From NCBI RefSeq assembly GCF_022179085.1, contig NZ_BPQE01000009.1:105058-169057 (forward strand): a stretch of DNA of 64,000 nucleotides, given 5' to 3'. Below, one piece after another: positions 56,794 to 64,000 of this stretch. The position numbers and the translations under genes are program-made. The notes beneath the pieces are model-generated. The model searched no databases. It saw only the letters and a program-made list of their open reading frames with translations, and had not been told where the DNA came from. The DNA comes from Methylobacterium aerolatum. GTDB lineage: Bacteria; Pseudomonadota; Alphaproteobacteria; Rhizobiales; Beijerinckiaceae. Each line of letters opens with the position of its first letter. The first letter of the stretch is position 1.

Positions 56794-58077
56794 ATGCGCA
56801 GGACCGTTCTGTCTCTCCTCGCCGCCCGCCCGGTCGCCACGGCGGCGTCTCTGGCCCTGAGGACGGTTGCCGCCGCCGCCCTGGCGGCGACCCTGGTGGC
56901 CCCCGTCCTCCCCGGCCCCGTCCGGGCGCAGAGCTTCCAGACGGCGGCGCCGCACGCGATCCTGATCGATGCGGAATCGGGCTCCGTCCTGTTCGAGAAG
57001 GCCGCCGACGAGCGCTTCTCCCCGGCCAGCATGGCCAAGCTCATGACCACCGACATCGTGTTCGAGGCGCTGAAATCCGGCCGCCTCTCCATGGACACGG
57101 AGTTCACCGTGACGGAGGACGCCTGGAAGCGCGGCGGCGCGGGCGGCGGCGGCTCCTCGATGTTCGCCCAGGTCAACAGCCGCATCAAGATGTCGGACCT
57201 GCTGCGCGGGCTGGTGGTCCAGTCGGGCAACGACGCCGCCATCACCATCGCCGAGAACATGGCGGGCACCGAGGAGGCCTTCGCCAACCTGATGAACCAG
57301 CGGGCGAAGGAGATCGGCCTGACGAACTCCACCTTCCGCAACGCCACCGGCTACTCGGCGCCGGACCAGAAGGTGACGGCCCGGGACATGGCCAAGCTCG
57401 CCATCCACCTGATCGACACCTACCCGGACCTGTACAAGATCTTTTCCGAGCGGGAATTCACCTGGAACAAGATCCGCCAGCAGAACCGCAACCCGCTGCT
57501 CACCCTCGACATCGGCGCCGACGGGCTGAAGACCGGCTACCTCGAAGAATCGGGCTACGCCCTCACGGGCTCGGCGGTGCAGAACGGCCAGCGGCTGGTC
57601 CTCGTGGTCTCCGGCCTCAAGACCGCCCGGGACCGGGCCTCGGAATCGCGCAAGCTGATGGAATGGGGCTTCCGCGCCTTCGAGCCCCGGCAGGTCTTCG
57701 CCCCCGGCGAGACGGTGGCCGAGGCTTCCGTGTACGGCGGCGAGGCGGGCTCCGTGCCCCTGGTGGCCAGGAAGCCGGTGCGGGTGCTGCTGCCGCGGGG
57801 CTCGAACGACCGGGTCAGCGCCAAGGTGATCTACCAGGGGCCCCTCGTGGCCCCCGTGGAGGAGGGGCGGCAGGTCGGCGTCCTGCGGATCCAGCGGGGC
57901 GACACCGTCGCCCTCGACCAGCCCCTCTATGCCGGCGCCGCCGTCCCGGCGGGCAGCCTGAGCCGCCGGGCGATGGACGCGGCCCTGGAATTCGGCACCG
58001 ACCTCATGCGAAAGGCCTTCGACAAGGCCGCCGGCGCGCGGCCGAAATCCGACGACAGGGCGGCCAACCCCTCGTGA
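56794..58077 (+). CDS. dacC: D-alanyl-D-alanine carboxypeptidase (PBP5/6 type)
   Basis: The 427-residue penicillin-binding protein starts at ATG 56794 with an export signal ending near VRAQS. The active-site motifs are Ser79-x-x-Lys82 (SMAK), Ser144-Gly-Asn146 and Lys246-Thr-Gly (KTGYLEESGYALTG). The C-terminal PBP5-type domain carries PVRVLLPRGSNDRVSAKVIY and ends in an amphipathic helix (MDAALEFGTDLMRKAFD) that should hold it to the membrane. It trims the terminal D-Ala from peptidoglycan stem peptides. It follows rlpA on the same strand (188-bp gap). Confidence 0.94.
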   Translation: MRRTVLSLLAARPVATAASLALRTVAAAALAATLVAPVLPGPVRAQSFQTAAPHAILIDAESGSVLFEKAADERFSPASMAKLMTTDIVFEALKSGRLSMDTEFTVTEDAWKRGGAGGGGSSMFAQVNSRIKMSDLLRGLVVQSGNDAAITIAENMAGTEEAFANLMNQRAKEIGLTNSTFRNATGYSAPDQKVTARDMAKLAIHLIDTYPDLYKIFSEREFTWNKIRQQNRNPLLTLDIGADGLKTGYLEESGYALTGSAVQNGQRLVLVVSGLKTARDRASESRKLMEWGFRAFEPRQVFAPGETVAEASVYGGEAGSVPLVARKPVRVLLPRGSNDRVSAKVIYQGPLVAPVEEGRQVGVLRIQRGDTVALDQPLYAGAAVPAGSLSRRAMDAALEFGTDLMRKAFDKAAGARPKSDDRAANPS

Positions 58078-58252
58078 GGGATCGTTGCGACACTCACCCC
58101 ACCCTCGCCCTCATCGTGGGAGCCGGACCAGGCAACCGTTCGGTCCCATCCGTCCCCTCGTCCTGAGTGTCCGGCCGGACCGGACCCACGTCTCCCTCAT
58201 GCGCCCTCATCCTGAGTGTCTGGCCGGAAGAGAAGCGGTTCTCCCCTTGCGA

Positions 58253-58363
58253 CCTCATCCTGAGGTGCTGGAGCGCAGCGGAGGCCTCGAAGGTGCCCTC
58301 CGGGGATCGCGGCGCGCTCTGGAGCCCTCCTTCGAGGCGGCTTCGCCGCACCTCAGGATGAGG
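58253..58363. repeat. Palindromic intergenic repeat, family A (full copy)
   Basis: It begins CCTCATCCTGAGGTGCTGGA and ends GCCGCACCTCAGGATGAGG. Upstream, 58160-58240 holds two fragments of the TGAGTGTCTGGCCGGAA outer arm seen in the nested elements. The 396-bp gap 58078-58473 has no gene, only these repeats and the tmk leader. Confidence 0.82.
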
Positions 58364-58473
58364 GGGGATGCGTGGGAGCGGCGGCTTTTGGGTCAGGCTC
58401 GCAGGATGAGGGCGAGGCTGGGGTCGGGGGCGATCGCCGACACGCGCAACGAACCCCGCGTGACCGAAACCCC

Positions 58474-59190
58474 GTGAGCGACGCGACACGAAAGGCTGTC
58501 CCCGGAGCGCCGTCCGCCCGCGGCGTGTTCATCACCCTCGAAGGCGGGGAGGGGGCGGGCAAGTCGACCCAGGCCGCCCGCCTCGCGGCGACGCTGCGCG
58601 CCCGCACCGGACGCCCGGTCGTCGTCACCCGCGAGCCCGGCGGCTCGCCCCGGGCGGAGGAGATCCGCGCGGCGGTCCTCGCGGGGGTGGCCAAGCCCTA
58701 CGGCCCCTTTGCCGAGGCGCTGCTGTTCAGCGCCGCCCGTCTCGACCACCTCGAGACCCTGATCCGCCCGGCGCTGGCCCGGGGCGAGACCGTGATCTGC
58801 GACCGTTTCCTCGACTCCACCCGCGCCTACCAGGGCGCGGCGGACGGGCTCGACGCGGAGCTGCTCGACGCCCTGGAGCGGGTCGTCGTCGGCCCGACCC
58901 GGCCGGACCTGACCCTGATCCTCGACCTGCCCGCCGAGACCGGCCTCGCCCGCGCCAGGGCGCGGGGGGCGGCGGCGGGGGAGGGGGCGGACCGTTTCGA
59001 GGCGGAGTCGCTCGGCTTCCACACCCGCCTGCGCGCGGCGTTCCTGGAGATCGCGAACCGGGAGCCCGCGCGCTGTGCGGTGATCGATGCCGCCGCCGGT
59101 CCCGACGACGTCGAGGCGGCGATCCGCGCGGTCATCGCCACGCGCCTGCCGGGCCTCGCCGGGACGGAGGCGGTTGGCCATGGCGGCTGA
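58474..59190 (+). CDS. tmk: Thymidylate kinase
   Basis: The 238-residue kinase makes dTDP from dTMP. It starts at GTG 58474; the longer frame from 58372 is repeat-derived and unconserved. The P-loop is LEGGEGAGKST, the DRX motif CDRFLDSTRAYQG, and the LID region RARARGAAAGEGADRFE. TREPGGSP is the conserved substrate-binding loop. The holB start overlaps its end by 11 bp, an expected coupling, since dTTP supply and replication share this operon. Confidence 0.94.
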   Translation: MSDATRKAVPGAPSARGVFITLEGGEGAGKSTQAARLAATLRARTGRPVVVTREPGGSPRAEEIRAAVLAGVAKPYGPFAEALLFSAARLDHLETLIRPALARGETVICDRFLDSTRAYQGAADGLDAELLDALERVVVGPTRPDLTLILDLPAETGLARARARGAAAGEGADRFEAESLGFHTRLRAAFLEIANREPARCAVIDAAAGPDDVEAAIRAVIATRLPGLAGTEAVGHGG

Positions 59191-60223
59191 GGTCGTGGAC
59201 GAGGAGATCGGCGACCGCCCCGGCGTGCCGCGCCCCCGCCAGACGCCCGGCCTCGTCGGCCACGGCGCGGCGGAGCCCGCCTTCGCGGAGGGCTTGGCGA
59301 GGGGGCGGCTGCACCATGCGTGGCTGATCGGCGGCCCGGCTGGGATCGGGAAGGCGACCCTCGCCTACCGGGTGGCGCGGCGGCTGCTGGCCTATCCGGC
59401 CGGCGGGGGGCCGGCGGGCCTCGCGATCCCGGCGGATCACCCGGTCCACGGGCAGGTGGCGGGACTCGCCCATCCGAACCTCGTGGCGCTGCGCCGCCAC
59501 AGGCAGCCGGGCGCCAAGACCCTGCCGACGAAGATCTCCGTCGACATGGTGCGCAAGGCGCTGGACCTGTTCGCCTCCACCGCCGCCGATTCCGGCTGGC
59601 GGATCTGCGTGCTCGACAGCGCCGAGGACCTGAACGCCAACGCCGCCAACGCCCTGCTCAAGGTGCTGGAGGAGCCGCCGCCCCGCGCCCTGTTCCTGAT
59701 TCTCGCCCACCAGCCCGGCCGCCTGCTGCCGACGATCCGTTCCCGCTGCCGGGCGATGCTCCTGCGCCCGCTCTCGGACGGGGAGGTGGGGGCGGCGATC
59801 CGCGCCCTGCCGGAGCCCTTCGTCCAGCCGGAGGACGGCGCGCTCGCCCGCGCCGTCGCCCTGTCGGAGGGCTCCGTGGGCCGGGCGCTCGGACTCCTCG
59901 ATCCCGTCACCGCCGGGCTCGTGGCGGAGGTGGAGACGCTGCTTTCGCGCGGCGCCACGCCGGATTGGGGCCGGGTGCTCAAGCTCGCCGAGACCCTCAA
60001 CGGCCGCGACGGCGAGGAACGCTTCGCCGCCGCGGGCGACGCCGTGCTGCGCTTCGTCTCGGCTGAACTCGACCGGCGGCGGGGGGAGCCGGTGCATCGC
60101 CTCGCCGCCCTGGTGGAGGTCTGCGACGCCTTCGCCCGCAACGCCCGGGAGGCCGCGACCTACAACCTCGACCGGCGGCCCGTCATCCTGTCGCTGTTCA
60201 CCGACCTGAGCCGGGCCGGATAA
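59180..60223 (+). CDS. holB: DNA polymerase III delta-prime subunit
   Basis: The 347-residue clamp-loader subunit starts at ATG 59180. The N-terminal AAA+ domain has a modified Walker A ([16 protein letters not shown]), as in delta-prime, then the SRC motif ([10 protein letters not shown]) and sensor region ([11 protein letters not shown]). It binds gamma/tau and delta to load the beta clamp. A long insertion follows the Walker A (about residues 75-105). It is 89 bp before the next start, metG, on the same strand. Confidence 0.92.
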   Translation: MAAEVVDEEIGDRPGVPRPRQTPGLVGHGAAEPAFAEGLARGRLHHAWLIGGPAGIGKATLAYRVARRLLAYPAGGGPAGLAIPADHPVHGQVAGLAHPNLVALRRHRQPGAKTLPTKISVDMVRKALDLFASTAADSGWRICVLDSAEDLNANAANALLKVLEEPPPRALFLILAHQPGRLLPTIRSRCRAMLLRPLSDGEVGAAIRALPEPFVQPEDGALARAVALSEGSVGRALGLLDPVTAGLVAEVETLLSRGATPDWGRVLKLAETLNGRDGEERFAAAGDAVLRFVSAELDRRRGEPVHRLAALVEVCDAFARNAREAATYNLDRRPVILSLFTDLSRAG

Positions 60224-60312
60224 GGCAGGGGATACCGACGGTACGGGTGCATTGCGCGGGCCGCTGCGATAAGCCCTTCCGCGACGAACTCCCTCGATCA
60301 GCGGACGCGCGC

Positions 60313-61884
60313 GTGACGGACGGCCCTTCCCCCCGCAAGACCTTCAGCCTCTCGACGGCGATCTCCTACCCGAACGGCGCCCCGCATATCGGCCACGCCT
60401 ACGAGGTGATCGCCACCGACGCCATCGCCCGGTTCCATCGGCTCGACGGCTACGACGTGCTGTTCTCCACCGGCACCGACGAGCACGGCCTCAAGATCCA
60501 GCAGGCGGCCTCGAAGGCCGGGATCAGCCCCCGCGACTACGTCGACGGCACGAGCGCCAAGTTCCGCGCCATGGCCGACCGGATGGGCTGCGCCTACGAC
60601 CGGTTCATCCGCACCACCGAGCCCGCGCACTACGCCGCCGCCCAGGCGATCTGGCGCCGGATGGAGGCCAACGGCGACATCTACCTCGACACATACGCCG
60701 GCTGGTACTCGGTCCGCGACGAGGCCTACTACGACGAGGCCGAGACGCGCCTGATGGAGGACGGCTCCCGCCGGTCCATCGCCACCGACACGCCGGTGAC
60801 CTGGATGGAGGAGGAGAACTTCCTTTTCAGGCTGTCCGCCTACCAAGACCGCCTGCTCAAGCTCTACGAGGAGCAGCCCACCTTCATCGGGCCGGACACC
60901 CGGAGGAACGAGGTGGCGAGCTTCGTCCGCGCCGGCCTCAAGGACCTCTCGGTCAGCCGCACCAACTTCGATTGGGGCGTGCCGGTGCCGGAGCATCCCG
61001 GACACGTCATGTACGTCTGGGTCGATGCCCTGACCAACTACCTGACGGTCACCGGCTTCCCCGACGAGGCGGATCCGAACGGCCGGTTCTGGCCGATGGA
61101 CCTGCACGTCATCGGCAAGGACATCGTGCGCTTCCACGCGGTCTACTGGCCGGCCTTCCTGATGGCGGCGGGCCTGCCCCTGCCCAAGCGCGTGTTCGGC
61201 CACGGCTTCTTCCTCAGCAAGGGGGAGAAGATGTCGAAGTCGCTCGGCAACGTGGTGGACCCGTTCGACCTCGCCGACACCTTCGGCGTCGATGCCGTGC
61301 GCTACTTCTGCCTGCGCGAGGCGCCCTTCGGCGGCGACGGCAACTACGACCACAACGCCATCATCACCCGCATCAACGCCGACCTCGCCAACGATCTCGG
61401 CAACCTCGCCCAGCGCTCGCTCTCGATGGTCGCGAAGAACTGCGAGGCCGCCGTGCCCGAGCCCGGCGACCTCGCGGAGGCGGACCGTGCGATGCTCGCC
61501 CAGGCCGACGCCCTGGCCGACAGGGCGCGGGGCCTGATGAAGGACCTCGCCCTGCACGCGATCCTCGCGGAGATCTGGGCGGTGGTGGCCGAGGCGAACC
61601 GCTACTTCGCGGGCCAGGAGCCGTGGAAGCTGCGTAAGAGCGACCCGGCCCGGATGAACGCGGTGCTCTACACCACCCTGGAGACCATCCGCTCGGTGGC
61701 GATCCTGGTGCAGCCCTTCGTGCCGGAGGCGGCGGGCAAACTCCTCGACCTGCTGGCCGTGCCCGCCGACGCCCGGAGTTTCGCCGCCCTGGGGGAGGGC
61801 GGTCGCCTCAAGGCCGGCACGCCGCTCCCCGCCCCGGCCCCGGTCTTCCCCCGCTTCGAGCGGCCGGAGGCCCCGGCGGCGTGA
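60313..61884 (+). CDS. metG: Methionyl-tRNA synthetase
   Basis: The 523-residue enzyme starts at GTG 60313, just before the conserved [24 protein letters not shown] at 60247 would add 22 unconserved residues. The HIGH motif is HIGH, the zinc-less connective peptide is of the compact MetRS2 type, and KMSKS is in [10 protein letters not shown]. Anticodon-binding helices include [14 protein letters not shown]. It lacks the C-terminal tRNA-binding appendix of the E. coli enzyme. It is part of the tmk-holB-metG-tatD cluster. Confidence 0.95.
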   Translation: MTDGPSPRKTFSLSTAISYPNGAPHIGHAYEVIATDAIARFHRLDGYDVLFSTGTDEHGLKIQQAASKAGISPRDYVDGTSAKFRAMADRMGCAYDRFIRTTEPAHYAAAQAIWRRMEANGDIYLDTYAGWYSVRDEAYYDEAETRLMEDGSRRSIATDTPVTWMEEENFLFRLSAYQDRLLKLYEEQPTFIGPDTRRNEVASFVRAGLKDLSVSRTNFDWGVPVPEHPGHVMYVWVDALTNYLTVTGFPDEADPNGRFWPMDLHVIGKDIVRFHAVYWPAFLMAAGLPLPKRVFGHGFFLSKGEKMSKSLGNVVDPFDLADTFGVDAVRYFCLREAPFGGDGNYDHNAIITRINADLANDLGNLAQRSLSMVAKNCEAAVPEPGDLAEADRAMLAQADALADRARGLMKDLALHAILAEIWAVVAEANRYFAGQEPWKLRKSDPARMNAVLYTTLETIRSVAILVQPFVPEAAGKLLDLLAVPADARSFAALGEGGRLKAGTPLPAPAPVFPRFERPEAPAA

Positions 61885-61887
61885 TGT

Positions 61888-62092
61888 TCAACCCCCTCTC
61901 CCCGCCTGCGGGGAGAGGGCTGCGACGCCCCCGTCGTCGTCGCAGCGAGGCGGCAGCCGACGGTGAGGGGGCGTGCCGAACGAGGCACCTCCGTGACGCC
62001 CCCTCACCCTCGCTCCGGCTTCGCCTTCGCTCCCCGGTTGCACGACGCGGTGCAAACGGGCCTCTCTCCGCAAGCGGGGAGGGGGAAACACC
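61888..62092. repeat. Long inverted intergenic repeat, family C (copy 2)
   Basis: CCCCTCTCCCCGCCTGCGGG at the left pairs with the inverse at 62063-62088. Inner arms GCAGCGAGGCGGCAGCCGAC and CGCTCCGGCTTCGCCTTCGC match copy 1 at 33328. The element lies between metG and tatD, genes read in the same direction. Confidence 0.82.
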
Positions 62093-62112
62093 TCTGAATC
62101 GACCGCAAGACC

Positions 62113-62901
62113 ATGCTCATCGACAGCCACTGCCATCTCGACTTCCCCGATTTCGCCAGCGACTTGCCGGGCGTGATCGCCCGCGCCCGGGAGGCTGGCG
62201 TCGGGGGGATGCTCACCATCTCGACCCGCGTGGCGAAGGCCGCGATCTACCGGGCCATCGCCGAGGCCCACCCGGAGGTGTGGTTCACGGTGGGCACCCA
62301 TCCCGATGGGGCCGGGGAGGAGCCCGACACGCCGCCCGGTACCATCGCCGCGCTCGCCGACCATCCGCGCTGCGTCGGCATCGGCGAGGCGGGGCTCGAC
62401 TACCACTACCCCGATGCGGCCCCGGCCGAGGTTCAGGAGCGGGTGCTGCGCGCCCATATCGAGGCGTCCCGCCTCGCCCGCCTGCCCCTCGTGATCCATG
62501 CCCGCGACGCGGACGAGCCCATGGAGCGAATCCTGACTGAGGAGATGGGCAATGCCCCGTTCCGGGCGGTGCTGCATTGCTTCTCGTCGGGCGCCCGGCT
62601 GGCCGAGGTGGGGGTGGATCTCGGCCTGTTCGTCTCCTTCTCGGGCATCGTGACCTTCCGCCGCTCGCACGACCTGCGCGACATCGCCCGCAAGGTGCCC
62701 CGCGACCGGATCCTCGTGGAGACCGACGCGCCCTTCCTGGCGCCGGAGCCCCATCGCGGACGCACCAACGAGCCGGCCTACACCGCCCACACGGCCCGAT
62801 CGCTCGCCGCCACCCTCGACCTGCCGGAAGAGGAGCTGGCGCGGATCACCACGGCGAATTTCTTCTCGCTGTTCGACAGGGCGCGGCCGGGACGGGCGTG
62901 A
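62113..62901 (+). CDS. tatD: TatD-family metal-dependent deoxyribonuclease
   Basis: The 262-residue TIM-barrel hydrolase starts at ATG 62113. The metal-site HCHLD motif is DSHCHLDFPDF. The conserved GEAGLDYHY, LPLVIHARDA, HCFS and VETDAPFLAPEPHRG motifs are all present with metal-binding His, Glu and Asp. TatD proteins are magnesium-dependent 3'-5' exonucleases in DNA repair and degradation. It is preceded by a family C repeat and 43 bp from the MBL gene. Confidence 0.94.
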   Translation: MLIDSHCHLDFPDFASDLPGVIARAREAGVGGMLTISTRVAKAAIYRAIAEAHPEVWFTVGTHPDGAGEEPDTPPGTIAALADHPRCVGIGEAGLDYHYPDAAPAEVQERVLRAHIEASRLARLPLVIHARDADEPMERILTEEMGNAPFRAVLHCFSSGARLAEVGVDLGLFVSFSGIVTFRRSHDLRDIARKVPRDRILVETDAPFLAPEPHRGRTNEPAYTAHTARSLAATLDLPEEELARITTANFFSLFDRARPGRA

Positions 62902-62944
62902 CAGGGGCCGCCCCCCCGCGATACCACCGCTTCGGGAGATCCGG

Positions 62945-63748
62945 ATGGCGACGCTGACCCTGCGTATCCTTGGTTGCGGCTCGTCCGGCGGGGTGCCCCG
63001 CGTCGGCAGCGGCTGGGGCGCCTGCGATCCGAACGAACCGCGCAACCGCCGACGGCGCTGCTCCATCCTCGTGGAGCGGGAGGACGGGGGACGGCGCACC
63101 AGCGTTCTCGTGGACACCTCGCCCGACCTGCGGGAGCAGCTGCTCGATGCCGGCACCGACCGGCTCGACGGGGTGCTGTTCACCCATTCCCACGCGGACC
63201 ACACCCACGGCATCGACGACCTGCGGCCCCTGGTGATCCGCATGCGCGCGCGCATCCCGGTCTATGCCGACGCGCGCACGCGGGGGTTGCTCACCGCCCG
63301 GTTCGGCTACTGCTTCGTGCAGCCTGAGGGCAGCGACTACCCGCCGATCCTCGACCTGCACGATCTCCCCCATGAGGGGAGGGTGGCGGTGGAGGGTCCG
63401 GGCGGCGCGGTGGAGGCGGTGCCGCTGCCCGTGGAGCACGGCAACGAGCCCGCCCTCGGCTTCCGCTTCAACAACGCCGCTTACGTGCCCGACGTGAGCC
63501 TGATCCCGCCCGGGAGCCTCGCGCGCCTGTACGGCCTCGATCTCCTGGTCATCGACGCCCTGCGCGACACCCCGCATCCGACCCACTACTCAGTCTCGGA
63601 CGCCCTCGCGCTCATCGCGGAGGTGAAGCCGGGGAGGGCGGTTCTCACGAACCTCCACACCGATCTCGACTACGGGGCCCTCGCCGAACGCCTGCCGGAG
63701 GGAACGGTGCCGGCCTTCGACGGCCTGATTCTGACCGTCCCGGCCTGA
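62945..63748 (+). CDS. MBL-fold metallo-hydrolase (PhnP/RNase Z-like)
   Basis: The 267-residue protein starts at ATG 62945. The signature HSHADHTHGID supplies five of the metal-binding residues; VEHGNEPALGFRF and NLHTDLDY carry the later His and Asp. The opening LRILGCGSSGGVPRVGSGWGACD is typical of the phosphodiesterase subgroup, near PhnP (5-phosphoribosyl 1,2-cyclic phosphate) and RNase Z. There are no phn genes here, so the substrate is open. Position after tatD is conserved in alphaproteobacteria. Confidence 0.88.
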   Translation: MATLTLRILGCGSSGGVPRVGSGWGACDPNEPRNRRRRCSILVEREDGGRRTSVLVDTSPDLREQLLDAGTDRLDGVLFTHSHADHTHGIDDLRPLVIRMRARIPVYADARTRGLLTARFGYCFVQPEGSDYPPILDLHDLPHEGRVAVEGPGGAVEAVPLPVEHGNEPALGFRFNNAAYVPDVSLIPPGSLARLYGLDLLVIDALRDTPHPTHYSVSDALALIAEVKPGRAVLTNLHTDLDYGALAERLPEGTVPAFDGLILTVPA

Positions 63749-63780
63749 GGATCTGCCCCCGAGTCCAGGGCGACCGGAAC

Positions 63781-63797
63781 GGGATTCGTCGAATCCC
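63781..63797. terminator. Short perfect inverted repeat after the MBL gene
   Basis: GGGATTC-GTC-GAATCCC lies 33 bp after the stop and just ahead of a promoter. It could end the tatD-MBL transcript. There is no T run. Confidence 0.4.
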
Positions 63798-63809
63798 CGA
63801 AAAACGGTG

Positions 63810-63838
63810 TTGACGACCCTGAGCCGACTGCGTATACC
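63810..63838 (+). promoter_or_regulatory. Strong sigma70-type promoter facing out of the window
   Basis: TTGACG, a 17-base spacer, then TATACC: a near-consensus pair, rare in this GC-rich genome, followed by a GC discriminator. No protein start follows in the last 160 bases, which turn G/T-rich. A stable RNA operon (rRNA or tRNA) just beyond the edge is the likeliest target (inference). Confidence 0.6.
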
Positions 63839-64000
63839 CCTGTTCATCGGCGCCGGCCGCGGAAGTGGACCGGACGCTGGCTTGTCTGTCTCTGGTGTCG
63901 TTTTGGCGGCGGTGAGGCGGGCGGCTCTACCGGACAATCGAGTGGGACGTGCCTGGCGGTGGTTTAAGCCTGGTGTGTTAGTTCGTTGGGTTTGGTGGGA

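Overview
The window reads as chromosomal DNA of a very GC-rich alphaproteobacterium of the order Hyphomicrobiales, most likely Methylobacterium or Methylorubrum. This is inferred from several things together: DUF1013 (TrcR-type), DUF4170 and DUF3309 proteins, an ntrY-ntrX-hfq-hflX block, a class I lysyl-tRNA synthetase, an Irr-type iron box, an orphan NepR-like protein, and the rlpA-dacC-tmk-holB-metG-tatD-MBL gene order. No transposase, phage gene or CRISPR array was seen. The many intergenic repeats are short palindromic elements.

Layout. 1-3361: end of a ThDP-dependent decarboxylase gene, then divergent mntH and mntR with a probable MntR operator. 3607-11693: a zinc metallopeptidase facing a three-gene run (transglutaminase-DUF2126, circularly permuted ATP-grasp fused to alpha-E, second transglutaminase). 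This is a predicted peptide-ligation/modification system whose substrate is unknown. 11774-15793: acyltransferase, class I lysK, an SRPBCC protein and a lipoprotein. 15966-22105: fdhE and a membrane formate dehydrogenase (fdhC, fdhB, fdhA). The alpha subunit is read through an in-frame UGA as selenocysteine, with a recognisable bacterial SECIS hairpin. 22346-28876: small secreted protein, NepR-like anti-sigma protein, sulfate ABC transporter and cysteine synthase, and a DUF3309 peptide. 29431-33323: CoA transferase, HMG-CoA lyase-type enzyme and an MFS transporter.

33536-38859: TrcR-type regulator, LuxR-type regulator, an alpha/beta hydrolase that appears to start at ATT, prs, DUF4170 and a periplasmic protein. 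38924-39016: a selenocysteine tRNA gene (selC), which supplies the tRNA needed to read fdhA. selA, selB and selD are not in the window. 39193-46358: ntrY, ntrX, hfq, hflX and a class III adenylate cyclase. 46541-53453: TonB-dependent siderophore receptor behind an Irr-box-like site, an alpha/beta hydrolase lacking its nucleophilic serine, a small membrane protein, an acyl-CoA ligase and a PAS protein behind a perfect palindrome. 53817-54840: a ParA-like ATPase overlapping a ribbon-helix-helix partner, followed by a 105-bp tandem repeat. 55220-63748: rlpA, dacC, tmk, holB, metG, tatD and an MBL hydrolase. The window ends just after a strong sigma70-type promoter whose product lies outside.

Coordinates, motifs and reading frames were read directly from the sequence. 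Family names and functions come from recognising known motifs, without any database search.
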